From: Pseudomonadales bacterium
GTDB taxonomy: Bacteria; Pseudomonadota; Gammaproteobacteria; Pseudomonadales; Halieaceae
Assembly (NCBI GenBank): GCA_024234815.1
Contig: JACKNO010000012.1
Location: forward strand, 1-5,315
Length of the DNA: 5,315 nt
Direction of reading: 5' to 3'
This document shows positions 1-5,315 of the stretch, piece after piece. A program made the translations under genes and the position numbers. Every line of letters begins with the position of its first letter. Positions within the stretch are counted from its first letter, which is position 1. Below the pieces are notes generated by a model that saw nothing but the letters and a program-made list of their open reading frames with translations, was not told the DNA's origin and did not search any database.

Positions 1-614
1 GGGACTGGGCTAACGCCCTGGGTTTCCTGGGCCTGGCCACTTGCCTGTTACTGTTCGTTTACGCCGGGCGGCCGCGTAGCTCCCCGCCCTTCAGCGGGCG
101 TTTTTTTGCCAACCTGCACCGCGACCTGGGTTATCTGGCACTGGCGCTGGTAACGGGTCATGTGGGTTTGCTGCTGTTGAGTGAGCCGCTGTTACTTGAG
201 CATCTCAAGTCCTCCGCACCGCTGTACATGCTGGCTGGGCTGGGGGCTGCGGTGTTGTTGCTGGTGCTTGTTTTCTCTTCTATCACGGGTTTGCGCAAGC
301 GCATCTGGCAGGATTACCACCGTTTCAAATGGCTGCATGCCGTATTGGCTATCGCCTGTGTGGCACTGATCGGCTGGCATGTGGCGGGGAGCCGATTCTA
401 CCTGAATACTTCGCCAAAACTGGCGGCGGGGGGATTGGCCGTCATTGGCCTGATGGGCTATTACCTGCGGCGACGCCTCGGGCGTCGGCCGGACATTCGC
501 CGCGCTTCACGCATGCGGGACACGGCGGGCTATTCGCATGCTCTCAGCTACGGCGCGGTGCTGTTGCTGTCAGTCATTGCACTGGCAGTGGTATGGCTGA
601 GGTTGCCGGAGTGA
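1..614 (+). CDS. Ferric-reductase-like di-heme transmembrane protein (5' end missing)
   Basis: The frame is open from the window edge (first full codon 3-5) to TGA at 612-614, giving 203 visible residues. About six hydrophobic segments are seen, near visible residues 5-22, 40-62, 73-95, 110-130, 139-155 and 178-200. Two helices carry a His pair 14 residues apart: H39/H53 and H112/H126. This spacing is the b-heme signature of the ferric reductase-like/YedZ/NOX membrane fold, so the protein probably carries two b hemes and moves electrons across the inner membrane. No flavin or NAD domain follows, so an electron partner must be separate. The next gene, a tetraheme cytochrome c overlapping by 4 bases, is the obvious candidate. 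The fold should be nearly complete, with only a short N-terminus lost. An internal GTG at 162 is not the start, because the first two helices and the first His pair lie upstream. Donor and acceptor are unknown. Confidence 0.8.
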   Translation, partial: DWANALGFLGLATCLLLFVYAGRPRSSPPFSGRFFANLHRDLGYLALALVTGHVGLLLLSEPLLLEHLKSSAPLYMLAGLGAAVLLLVLVFSSITGLRKRIWQDYHRFKWLHAVLAIACVALIGWHVAGSRFYLNTSPKLAAGGLAVIGLMGYYLRRRLGRRPDIRRASRMRDTAGYSHALSYGAVLLLSVIALAVVWLRLPE

Positions 615-958
615 GTCTGGTACGTCGTTATGTGGCTGTGCTGGTGGTTGCTCTGGCCTTGCCCGGCCTGGCGTATATCATTTATACCTGGCGCCTCGAG
701 GCGATTGTGCAGCACCCCCAGTTGCCCGTCGCCTTTGAGCATGGGGATCACCGCACGGTACCCTGTGCCGACTGTCATCATAATTTTCTTGATGAAACCG
801 GCGGCGGAGCCTGTTACAACTGCCACAAGTTGACCCCGGAGATTGCCGCGAACATGGAGGCCACGTTTCACGATTTTTGTCGCGGCTGTCATGTGCGCAC
901 GCGAGGGGAAGGCGAGGACTCCGGCCCCCTGAGAGAGTGCTCGCTGTGTCATCATTGA
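611..958 (+). CDS. Membrane-anchored tetraheme cytochrome c (class III / c3-like)
   Basis: The product has 115 residues. Residues 6-26 form one hydrophobic segment after an Arg-Arg pair, an uncleaved anchor or signal peptide, which places the rest in the periplasm. Four CXXCH heme sites follow at 52-56, 68-72, 90-94 and 110-114. Extra histidines H44, H47, H57, H87 and H115 can supply the second axial ligands. The HxxH pair before the first site and the CXXCHH form are typical of cytochrome c3. The length is close to classic c3 plus an anchor. GTG at 611 is chosen as start because GAGG at 599-602 sits 8 bases upstream and GTGA overlaps the previous stop; ATG at 593 in the same frame is possible but lacks a clear Shine-Dalgarno sequence. 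Inferred role: electron carrier paired with the upstream di-heme membrane protein. The redox partner is not known. Confidence 0.87.
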   Translation: MSLVRRYVAVLVVALALPGLAYIIYTWRLEAIVQHPQLPVAFEHGDHRTVPCADCHHNFLDETGGGACYNCHKLTPEIAANMEATFHDFCRGCHVRTRGEGEDSGPLRECSLCHH

Positions 959-970
959 ATGGACAGCATT

Positions 971-977
971 AAAGGAG
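971..977 (+). promoter_or_regulatory. Strong Shine-Dalgarno sequence placed for ATG 985, not for the regulator ATG 1002
   Basis: AAAGGAG is a near-perfect ribosome binding site. GGAG ends 7 bases before ATG 985, which is ideal spacing. The regulator's own ATG at 1002 is 24 bases downstream, too far for direct use. The site therefore appears to load ribosomes on the mini-ORF at 985-1005, whose stop overlaps the regulator start. Confidence 0.6.
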
Positions 978-984
978 CAATTTA

Positions 985-1005
985 ATGCAAAGCGCGTCGT
1001 TATGA
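985..1005 (+). CDS. Possible 6-codon leader ORF coupled to the response regulator
   Basis: ATG 985 opens a frame encoding MQSASL and ends in TGA at 1003-1005. This stop overlaps the regulator's ATG (1002-1004) as ATGA. The only strong Shine-Dalgarno sequence in the gap (971-977) is placed for this ATG. Translation of the mini-ORF could deliver terminating ribosomes to the regulator start. No function for the peptide itself is claimed. It may instead be chance, with the regulator translated from a weaker direct site. Confidence 0.35.
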   Translation: MQSASL

Positions 1006-1652
1006 CTTTATATCGTGTTCTGGTCGCCGATGACCATCCGCTGTACCGCGATGCCCTACGCAACCTGGTGTGTGCCGCCTTTGACGATGTCGAGGTTTTC
1101 GAGTGTGAGGATATTGCATCGGCCCTGAGCTGTCTGCACTCGGGAACCGTGGACCTGGTGTTGCTGGATCTTTCCATGCCCGATGCCGATGGGCTGGACG
1201 GTTTGCGCCGCTTGCGTGACGCCAGCCCGGCGACGCCGGTTATTATTTGCTCCGCACACGACGATCCCGGCCTGGTGCGCGAGTCCTTCAGACTGGGGGT
1301 CTCCGGCTATCTGCCGAAGTCTTCCGGTACGGAAGTGACAAAGCATGCTCTCCAACTGGTCAGGAGTGGCGGGGTTTACGTACCCTCTGAGGCACTTATC
1401 GATACGGTCGTCAAACACCTGTCCGGTGATCTCGGCGGGGAGAAGGGCGCGACCCGCAGCGGCGCGGACCTCACGCCGCGCCAGCTGGCGGTTCTGGCGC
1501 TGCTGGAAAAAGGCATGTCCAACAAGGCCATCGCGCGGGAACTGGATATCGGTGAAATAACCGTCAAGGCCCATGTCTCGGCGATCCTGCGCAAGCTGGG
1601 CGTGGAGAACCGGGTGCAGGCCGTGCTCGCCGGCCACACGCACAAGTCCTGA
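1002..1652 (+). CDS. NarL/LuxR-type two-component response regulator
   Basis: The product has 216 residues. The receiver domain spans about 4-120: acidic pair D10/D11, phospho-acceptor D56 in LLDLSMPDADG, S84 as the switch Ser/Thr, and K106 in the YLPK motif. A linker leads to a LuxR/NarL helix-turn-helix at about 153-212 (LTPRQLAVL, then SNKAIARELDIGEITVKAHV). It should be a cytosolic, phosphorylation-controlled DNA-binding regulator. The start MTLYRVLVADDHPL is the usual N-terminus of the family, and no good in-frame start lies upstream. The closest named relative by general look is ErdR of Pseudomonas, which acts in the alcohol-oxidation regulatory network, but orthology cannot be shown here. 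The convergent neighbour is a hybrid kinase, a plausible partner. The gene follows the cytochrome by 43 bases and may be co-transcribed with it. Confidence 0.92.
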   Translation: MTLYRVLVADDHPLYRDALRNLVCAAFDDVEVFECEDIASALSCLHSGTVDLVLLDLSMPDADGLDGLRRLRDASPATPVIICSAHDDPGLVRESFRLGVSGYLPKSSGTEVTKHALQLVRSGGVYVPSEALIDTVVKHLSGDLGGEKGATRSGADLTPRQLAVLALLEKGMSNKAIARELDIGEITVKAHVSAILRKLGVENRVQAVLAGHTHKS

Positions 1653-1653
1653 G

Positions 1654-3072
1654 CTAAGTACCGGGCCGCGCCATTAAATGCTGCATCGCCGCGCGCAGGC
1701 GGGCGGGGTCGACCGGCTTGGTCAGCAGCGGTATGCCCAACTGGCCCAGTTTGTCCCGCAGGGCTACCGAATTATCGCTGCTGATCATTATCGCGGGTGC
1801 GGGTGAGGCAATTTCGGCATTGATGGCATTGATCGCTGCAATCCCGTTGCTGCCATCGCCGAGGTGAAAGTCCGTCAACAGCAGCCGCGGCGTGATATCC
1901 CGGTCGATAATGGTTGTCAGCGCTTCTTCTACCGCCGTTGTGGCTATCACCTGGCAGTCCCAGCTCTGCAGTAACCTGGCCATGCTGCGCAGGACTTCCT
2001 GGTTATCATCCACCACCACCACCAGGCACCCGTTGAAGCCGATGGTGGGCTGGGGTGTTGGATCTGCATGAGGGTGGTCGGCCGTCTGGCTGTTGTCGCC
2101 CAGGGGCAGTTCCAGGGAAAATACGCTGCCCTGGCCGGGCGTCGATCGCACCCTGATATCCGTGCCGAGCAGCCGGCAAATGCGCTGAACGATAGACAGT
2201 CCCAGCCCCATACTGCCTTTGGTGCCGCTGGACGCACCGGGTGCGCGCCAGAATTCCTCAAAAATCTTATCCAGGTGAATGACGGGAATACCCATTCCCG
2301 TATCCCACACTTCAATACTGACGCAATCTCCCCGGCGGCGCGCGCCCATCAGGATGCGACCGCTATCGGTGTATTTGATCGCATTGCTGAGAAGATTCCG
2401 CAATACCGTCTCCAGCAGCATGATATCGCTGTGTACCGCCATGCCGGTCGCCTGCACTTTGAGTGCCAGACCCCGGGTTTCGGCAATAGACCTGTATTCC
2501 ACGGACAGGCGTTCGAACAGTCGCTGCAGGCGGAAATTACCCGGCTGGGGGTGCAGGCCACCACTGTCCAGGCGGGATATGTCCAGCAGCGTGCCCAGCA
2601 GGCTGTTGAGCGTTTCCAGTGCCAGGCCGACGCCCCGCAGACTGTCGGCATCCGCTGCGTTCAGTTGGCGCCGGTCGATGGTCTCCAGGTAAAGCACAGC
2701 GGCGTTTAGCGGTTGACGCAGGTCGTGGCTGGCGGCGGCCACAAAACGGGTGCGACTGGCGGTGGCCTCCTCTGCCTGTGCTTTGGCTCTCAACAGGGCG
2801 GTCTCGAAGCTGCGCCGCAGGTCGAGTTCGTGTTCGAGTTGCTCGTTGACCTGGCGCAATTCCGTGGTCCTGTCCGCCACGGTCTTTTCCAGGTTGCTGG
2901 CGGCCTGGAAGGCGGCGAAGGCGCCCCCTTCCACGTTGATACGGTGTTCAACCCGGTCCAGCAGTACCTTGTTGGTCTTGCGCAAGCTGGCGACTTCCTG
3001 CTCCAGCTCCTGCAGGCGCGTGCGCTCAACGCCGGCCTGCGGGTCCGATAACGTGTCTCGCGGATTTGTCAT
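1654..3072 (-). CDS. nahK: Cytosolic hybrid sensor histidine kinase, NahK/ErcS-like
   Basis: The product has 472 residues and no membrane segment. Residues 15-105 are charged, heptad-like coiled coil, including the stretch NVEGGAFAAFQAASNLE that resembles the N-terminal region of NahK/ErcS kinases. HisKA follows with phospho-acceptor H116 in ASHDLRQPLNAA. The ATPase domain has N-box N226/N230, G1 box DTGMGIP at 257-263, F box FEEFW at 271-275 and G2 box GLGLSIV at 289-295. A C-terminal receiver (about 349-468) has D355/D356, phospho-acceptor D401 and K452. All key residues are intact. No PAS or other input domain is seen, so the signal probably comes through the partner FIST protein. ATG 3072 is chosen because it overlaps the upstream stop as ATGA; a TTG at 3096 in frame is less likely. 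The internal receiver implies a phosphorelay, perhaps through an Hpt protein not in this window. Family membership is inferred from domain order and context. Confidence 0.88.
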   Translation of the reverse strand: MTNPRDTLSDPQAGVERTRLQELEQEVASLRKTNKVLLDRVEHRINVEGGAFAAFQAASNLEKTVADRTTELRQVNEQLEHELDLRRSFETALLRAKAQAEEATASRTRFVAAASHDLRQPLNAAVLYLETIDRRQLNAADADSLRGVGLALETLNSLLGTLLDISRLDSGGLHPQPGNFRLQRLFERLSVEYRSIAETRGLALKVQATGMAVHSDIMLLETVLRNLLSNAIKYTDSGRILMGARRRGDCVSIEVWDTGMGIPVIHLDKIFEEFWRAPGASSGTKGSMGLGLSIVQRICRLLGTDIRVRSTPGQGSVFSLELPLGDNSQTADHPHADPTPQPTIGFNGCLVVVVDDNQEVLRSMARLLQSWDCQVIATTAVEEALTTIIDRDITPRLLLTDFHLGDGSNGIAAINAINAEIASPAPAIMISSDNSVALRDKLGQLGIPLLTKPVDPARLRAAMQHLMARPGT

Positions 3073-4202
3073 GACGGCAGGCGGAAGGTAAGGCAATTGA
3101 AAGAATTATTCATATTGAGTGAATTCGATTGTTCCCCCATGCAGGAAAAGCCCCAGACATTGCAGGCAGTGAATTGTTCAATCACCGCATCCTGCAACTG
3201 GTACTGGTTGACTATCTGCAGGCGAGCGGCGCACTCAAAGCCGAGGACCATCAGTTGATCGCCGAGCTCGTGACGCATTCGCGCGAATGCCTGGCGTAGT
3301 TGCGCGACATAATCCACCTGGGTGGCGACCCGGAAGACCACGCCCTCGTCGATGGCGCAGGCGCATTGCAGTGAGCCGTCTTCGAGGATTTGCATGAAGC
3401 CTCGCGGGTAGGCGCGATCCCCCACCGTTATGATGGCGGGATGCACCGACAGGATTTCCTGGTTCAGGATCGCCTGGTCCAGCGCGCACAGCCGGGCGTA
3501 CTCGGTGACCGCTACCTCACCGTTGATCTCGTGCACCAGACGTTTGGCCGGGGTGGCGGCCGTGATGACACCGCGTTTGTCACTGGGGATGAAATTGTGA
3601 AAATTATAGTGCCTGAAATCCAGGGTGGTATGAACCAGTAAAATTACCGCGCTGTCGTCAAAATAGGCACCGTCGTAAAGGATAGGGGTTCGCTGCAGTT
3701 GCCAGTTGTCACCGCTGGAGCCTCCCACCAGGTGAATCGTGCCCAGTTCGTTACCGAGGGCCGCCGCGACAAATTCCTCCGCCTGACTGAGGCTGTCAAT
3801 CAGCAGCAGTGCAAAAGTATTGGATGCATTCGAGGCCGGGGATTTGCGGCGCAGTTCCCACTGCATGGACAGCACGAGATCCCTGGCCTGCTGGAAGCCG
3901 AAGTGGCTCAGCGAGTCGATTCTGCGCGCGACGCAGCTGAAGCCACTGCGGTCAAAGCTGATGGCCGATACCGTGTTTTTCCGGTAGCCGCCAGGGGTTA
4001 TTTCGCCGGAGGTGGAGCAGCCAAAAAACCGTTTGTCGGGGTGTTGCGCCAATGCGTTTTCCAGCGCGGGGCCGGTATGATTGGGCCCGTGCAGCAACAG
4101 CACGAATTCCGCAGTCTCCAGCGGCAGGGATGTGAACAGCTCCCGAATGGCACCGTCGGTGTCAGGAGTCGCAGAGTTTGCGGAAAAAATGCCGGCAGCC
4201 AT
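3069..4202 (-). CDS. nosP: FIST-domain sensor, NosP-like (nitric oxide sensing protein)
   Basis: The product has 377 residues and no signal peptide or membrane segment, so it is cytosolic. FIST N-terminal features are GCSTSGEI at 61-68 and GGSSGDN at 160-166. The FIST C-terminal half (about 220-375) includes VHEINGEVAVTEYARL and ends with GFSCMGEQSNSLNMNNSFN. In Pseudomonas, Shewanella, Vibrio and Legionella, FIST proteins encoded beside a NahK-type kinase are NosP: heme proteins that bind NO and modulate kinase autophosphorylation. The 4-base ATGA overlap with the kinase gene supports the same pairing here. Heme binding cannot be read from the sequence, and other FIST proteins may sense small metabolites. 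ATG 4202 is the only standard start in the upstream gap and gives a full-length FIST N-domain. It has no Shine-Dalgarno sequence and lies inside a terminator-like hairpin. Confidence 0.83.
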   Translation of the reverse strand: MAAGIFSANSATPDTDGAIRELFTSLPLETAEFVLLLHGPNHTGPALENALAQHPDKRFFGCSTSGEITPGGYRKNTVSAISFDRSGFSCVARRIDSLSHFGFQQARDLVLSMQWELRRKSPASNASNTFALLLIDSLSQAEEFVAAALGNELGTIHLVGGSSGDNWQLQRTPILYDGAYFDDSAVILLVHTTLDFRHYNFHNFIPSDKRGVITAATPAKRLVHEINGEVAVTEYARLCALDQAILNQEILSVHPAIITVGDRAYPRGFMQILEDGSLQCACAIDEGVVFRVATQVDYVAQLRQAFARMRHELGDQLMVLGFECAARLQIVNQYQLQDAVIEQFTACNVWGFSCMGEQSNSLNMNNSFNCLTFRLPS

Positions 4203-4205
4203 CGA

Positions 4206-4219
4206 TTGATCATAATCGA
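4206..4219. promoter_or_regulatory. FNR/ANR/Dnr-like box at the FIST-gene start
   Basis: The plus strand reads TTGAT-CATA-ATCGA, nine of ten matches to the CRP/FNR-family consensus TTGAT-N4-ATCAA. It lies in the 67-base gap just before the FIST gene. FNR/ANR respond to oxygen loss and Dnr to NO, fitting a gene for a NO sensor. Its centre (4212.5) overlaps the candidate -10 element, which would favour repression rather than class II activation. The same bases form the inner stem of the hairpin, so the palindrome may be structural only. Confidence 0.4.
4209..4214 (-). promoter_or_regulatory. Candidate -10 element (TATGAT) for a leaderless FIST transcript
   Basis: TATGAT differs from the sigma-70 -10 consensus by one base. 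Seven bases further downstream is the A of the ATG (4202), so transcription could start at or next to the start codon. This would explain the missing Shine-Dalgarno sequence. No convincing -35 is seen: TTTCGC at 4237-4232 has 17-base spacing but matches poorly. An activator or an alternative sigma factor might be needed. Confidence 0.3.
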
Positions 4220-4269
4220 CTTGGGCTGCCGGCGAAACGGGCGACAGGGCCGGCCAGGACCTGAAAGCC

Positions 4270-5315
4270 CTACAGGGAAATCACGATGGTCTGGGTTTCG
4301 GTATAGGCCCTGACTGCCTCGACACCGTTTTCGCGACCCCAGCCGGACTCCTTGAAGCCGCCGAAGGGCAGCGCGGCATCGATAACATTGTGGCAGTTGA
4401 CCCATACGGTTCCCGCCCGGATTCTCGGGGCGATTTTGTGGATCATCGAGACATCCCGGGACCAGATACTGGCGCCCAGGCCGTAAGGCGTATCATTGGC
4501 CTGGGCGATAACCTCCTCAATATCATCATAGGGGCTGGCCACCAGCACCGGCCCGAAGATTTCCTCCCGCACAATTTTCATATCCGGACGGGTGTTGACG
4601 AACACCGTAGGGTTGACGAAAAAGCCGTCACCGGCCGGGCTGTCGCCGCCGGCGAGGATTTCGGCGCCGCTGTCCCTGCCGGAGGCTATATAGGCGCAGA
4701 CTCGCTCCTGCTGGATTTTCGACACCAGCGGCCCAATCTCGGTACCCGGGTCCAGCCCGGGCCCGACTTTCATGTTGCGAGCGATGTCGGCTACACCCTC
4801 GACCACCTGGTCGAACCGGGACCTGTGGACATACAGTCTCGAGCCCGCAGTACAAACCTGGCCGTGGTTGAAGAAGATGCCGCTGGCGGCGCCGGGAATA
4901 GCGATCGCAAGGTCGGCATCCGGCAAAACGATGGCCGGGGACTTGCCACCCAGTTCCAGGGTAACTTTCTTGAGGTTGCCGGTAGCGGCCTGCAGGATCA
5001 GCCTGCCCACTTCGGTCGAGCCGGTAAAGGTCACTTTATCAATGCCGGAATGCCCGGAAATGGCAGCACCGGCAGTGTGCCCGTAACCGGTCACCACGTT
5101 GATAACCCCGGGCGGGAAGCCCGCCTCCGCGGCCAGCTTCGCCATATATAGCGCCGTCAAAGGGGTTTCCTCAGCGGGCTTGAGCACCACCGTGCACCCC
5201 GCGGCCAGGGCCGGGGCGATCTTCCAGGCGAGCAGCAGGGTGGGGAAATTCCAGGGCACAATCGCGCCCACCACGCCAACGGGCGGGTAGTTGGCATAGG
5301 CGAATAACTCGCCGT
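4270..5315 (-). CDS. NAD(P)-dependent aldehyde dehydrogenase (N-terminus missing)
   Basis: About 347 C-terminal residues are visible, out of roughly 490-500 usual for the family; the frame runs open through the right edge. The core motifs are present: VPWNFP with the oxyanion Asn, LKPAEETPL with the cofactor-binding Lys, FTGSTEVGR after the Rossmann strand, the general base Glu in LELGGKSP, and the catalytic Cys in GQVCTAGSR 34 residues later. EEIFGPV and PFGGFKESGWGRENG follow, and the end is complete. It should oxidise an aldehyde to the acid in the cytosol. The GTVWVNCHN/PFGGFKESG region resembles the ALDH2/betaine-aldehyde/phenylacetaldehyde dehydrogenase group, but substrate cannot be decided. 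GTG at 5274 is not the true start because the family motif continues upstream (YANYPPVGVVGAI). A terminator-like hairpin follows the stop, so co-transcription with the sensor pair is uncertain. Confidence 0.93.
   Translation of the reverse strand, partial: GELFAYANYPPVGVVGAIVPWNFPTLLLAWKIAPALAAGCTVVLKPAEETPLTALYMAKLAAEAGFPPGVINVVTGYGHTAGAAISGHSGIDKVTFTGSTEVGRLILQAATGNLKKVTLELGGKSPAIVLPDADLAIAIPGAASGIFFNHGQVCTAGSRLYVHRSRFDQVVEGVADIARNMKVGPGLDPGTEIGPLVSKIQQERVCAYIASGRDSGAEILAGGDSPAGDGFFVNPTVFVNTRPDMKIVREEIFGPVLVASPYDDIEEVIAQANDTPYGLGASIWSRDVSMIHKIAPRIRAGTVWVNCHNVIDAALPFGGFKESGWGRENGVEAVRAYTETQTIVISL

Larger units (their letters stand above)
4184..4233 (-). terminator. Terminator-like hairpin containing the FIST-gene start codon
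   Basis: On the minus strand GCCGGCAGCC (4233-4224) pairs perfectly with GGCTGCCGGC (4200-4191). Inside it TCGATT (4219-4214) pairs with AATCGA (4207-4202) around a 6-base loop. The downstream arm is followed by A and then six T (4189-4184), the layout of an intrinsic terminator. It begins 36 bases after the aldehyde dehydrogenase stop codon, so ending that transcript is the natural role. The right arm and T run are also codons 1-7 of the FIST gene, and the ATG lies at the junction of the two stems. It could equally act as an attenuator or a translation block on read-through RNA. Confidence 0.7.

Noticed and set aside
85..107. Terminator-like CGCCC-TTCAGC-GGGCG followed by seven T on the plus strand
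   Set aside because: The stem is only 5 bp and the bases encode part of a continuous membrane protein (SGRFFAN) between helix 1 and the first heme-binding helix. It is probably a codon-level coincidence, though a weak attenuation effect is possible.
593..610. ATG 593 as the cytochrome start
   Set aside because: It is in frame but has no clear Shine-Dalgarno sequence and lengthens the overlap to 22 bases. GTG 611 has GAGG at good spacing and the GTGA overlap.
548..1177. 209-codon open frame on the minus strand
   Set aside because: It lies across the cytochrome, the intergenic gap and the regulator start on the opposite strand; the four CXXCH sites on the plus strand show which strand is coding.
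2009..2024. Short CCA repeat
   Set aside because: It encodes the VVVVDD strand and acidic pair of the kinase receiver domain, so it is explained by protein sequence rather than being a repeat element.
2068..2709. 213-codon open frame on the plus strand
   Set aside because: It is antisense to the catalytic core of the histidine kinase, whose motifs are unmistakable, and its translation is low-complexity without motifs.
3073..3096. TTG 3096 as the kinase start
   Set aside because: It would deepen the overlap with the FIST gene to 28 bases and uses a rare start codon; ATG 3072 gives the common ATGA junction.
3699..4313. 204-codon open frame on the plus strand
   Set aside because: It is antisense to the FIST gene and runs through the hairpin and the end of the aldehyde dehydrogenase gene; no domain is seen.
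4390..5151. 253-codon open frame on the plus strand
   Set aside because: It is fully antisense to the aldehyde dehydrogenase, has no recognisable domain, and its composition is a mirror of that gene's GC-rich codons.
1..5315. CRISPR array, tRNA or rRNA gene, insertion sequence, phage genes
   Set aside because: No regularly spaced repeats, tRNA-like clover sequence, transposase or phage motif was seen; coding genes fill nearly the whole window.

Overview
The window is GC-rich, densely packed bacterial DNA with six protein genes. Gene content and protein style suggest a gammaproteobacterium, probably a free-living marine or soil type. The pairing of a FIST-domain protein with a NahK/ErcS-type hybrid kinase, a LuxR-type regulator and an aldehyde dehydrogenase recalls Pseudomonas, Shewanella and their relatives. 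The genus cannot be set from the sequence alone.

Left arm, plus strand (1-1652). A membrane protein with a ferric-reductase-like di-heme core enters from the left edge. Its stop overlaps by 4 bases the start of a small membrane-anchored tetraheme cytochrome c. The two look like one electron-transfer unit. After a 43-base gap holding a strong ribosome binding site and a possible 6-codon mini-ORF comes a NarL/LuxR-type response regulator.

Right arm, minus strand (5315-1654). An NAD(P)-dependent aldehyde dehydrogenase, cut by the right edge, is followed after 67 bases by a FIST-domain sensor of the NosP (nitric oxide sensing) kind. An ATGA overlap then leads into a cytosolic hybrid histidine kinase of the NahK/ErcS kind. 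The kinase gene converges on the response regulator gene with one base between the two stop codons.

How the parts may work together. In studied bacteria NosP is a heme protein that binds NO and changes the activity of its co-encoded kinase NahK. Kinases of this type and the regulator ErdR are also tied to alcohol and aldehyde oxidation in Pseudomonas. The likely reading is a signal module (NosP to hybrid kinase to a phospho-acceptor, possibly the adjacent regulator) set between an aldehyde-oxidising enzyme and a membrane redox pair.

The most striking non-coding signal lies at the start of the FIST gene. Within about 50 bases are a terminator-like hairpin with a T6 run that contains the start codon, a near-consensus FNR/ANR/Dnr box, and a good -10 hexamer placed so that the transcript could begin at the ATG. 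This suggests that the sensor gene is separated from the aldehyde dehydrogenase gene transcriptionally and may be controlled by oxygen or NO.
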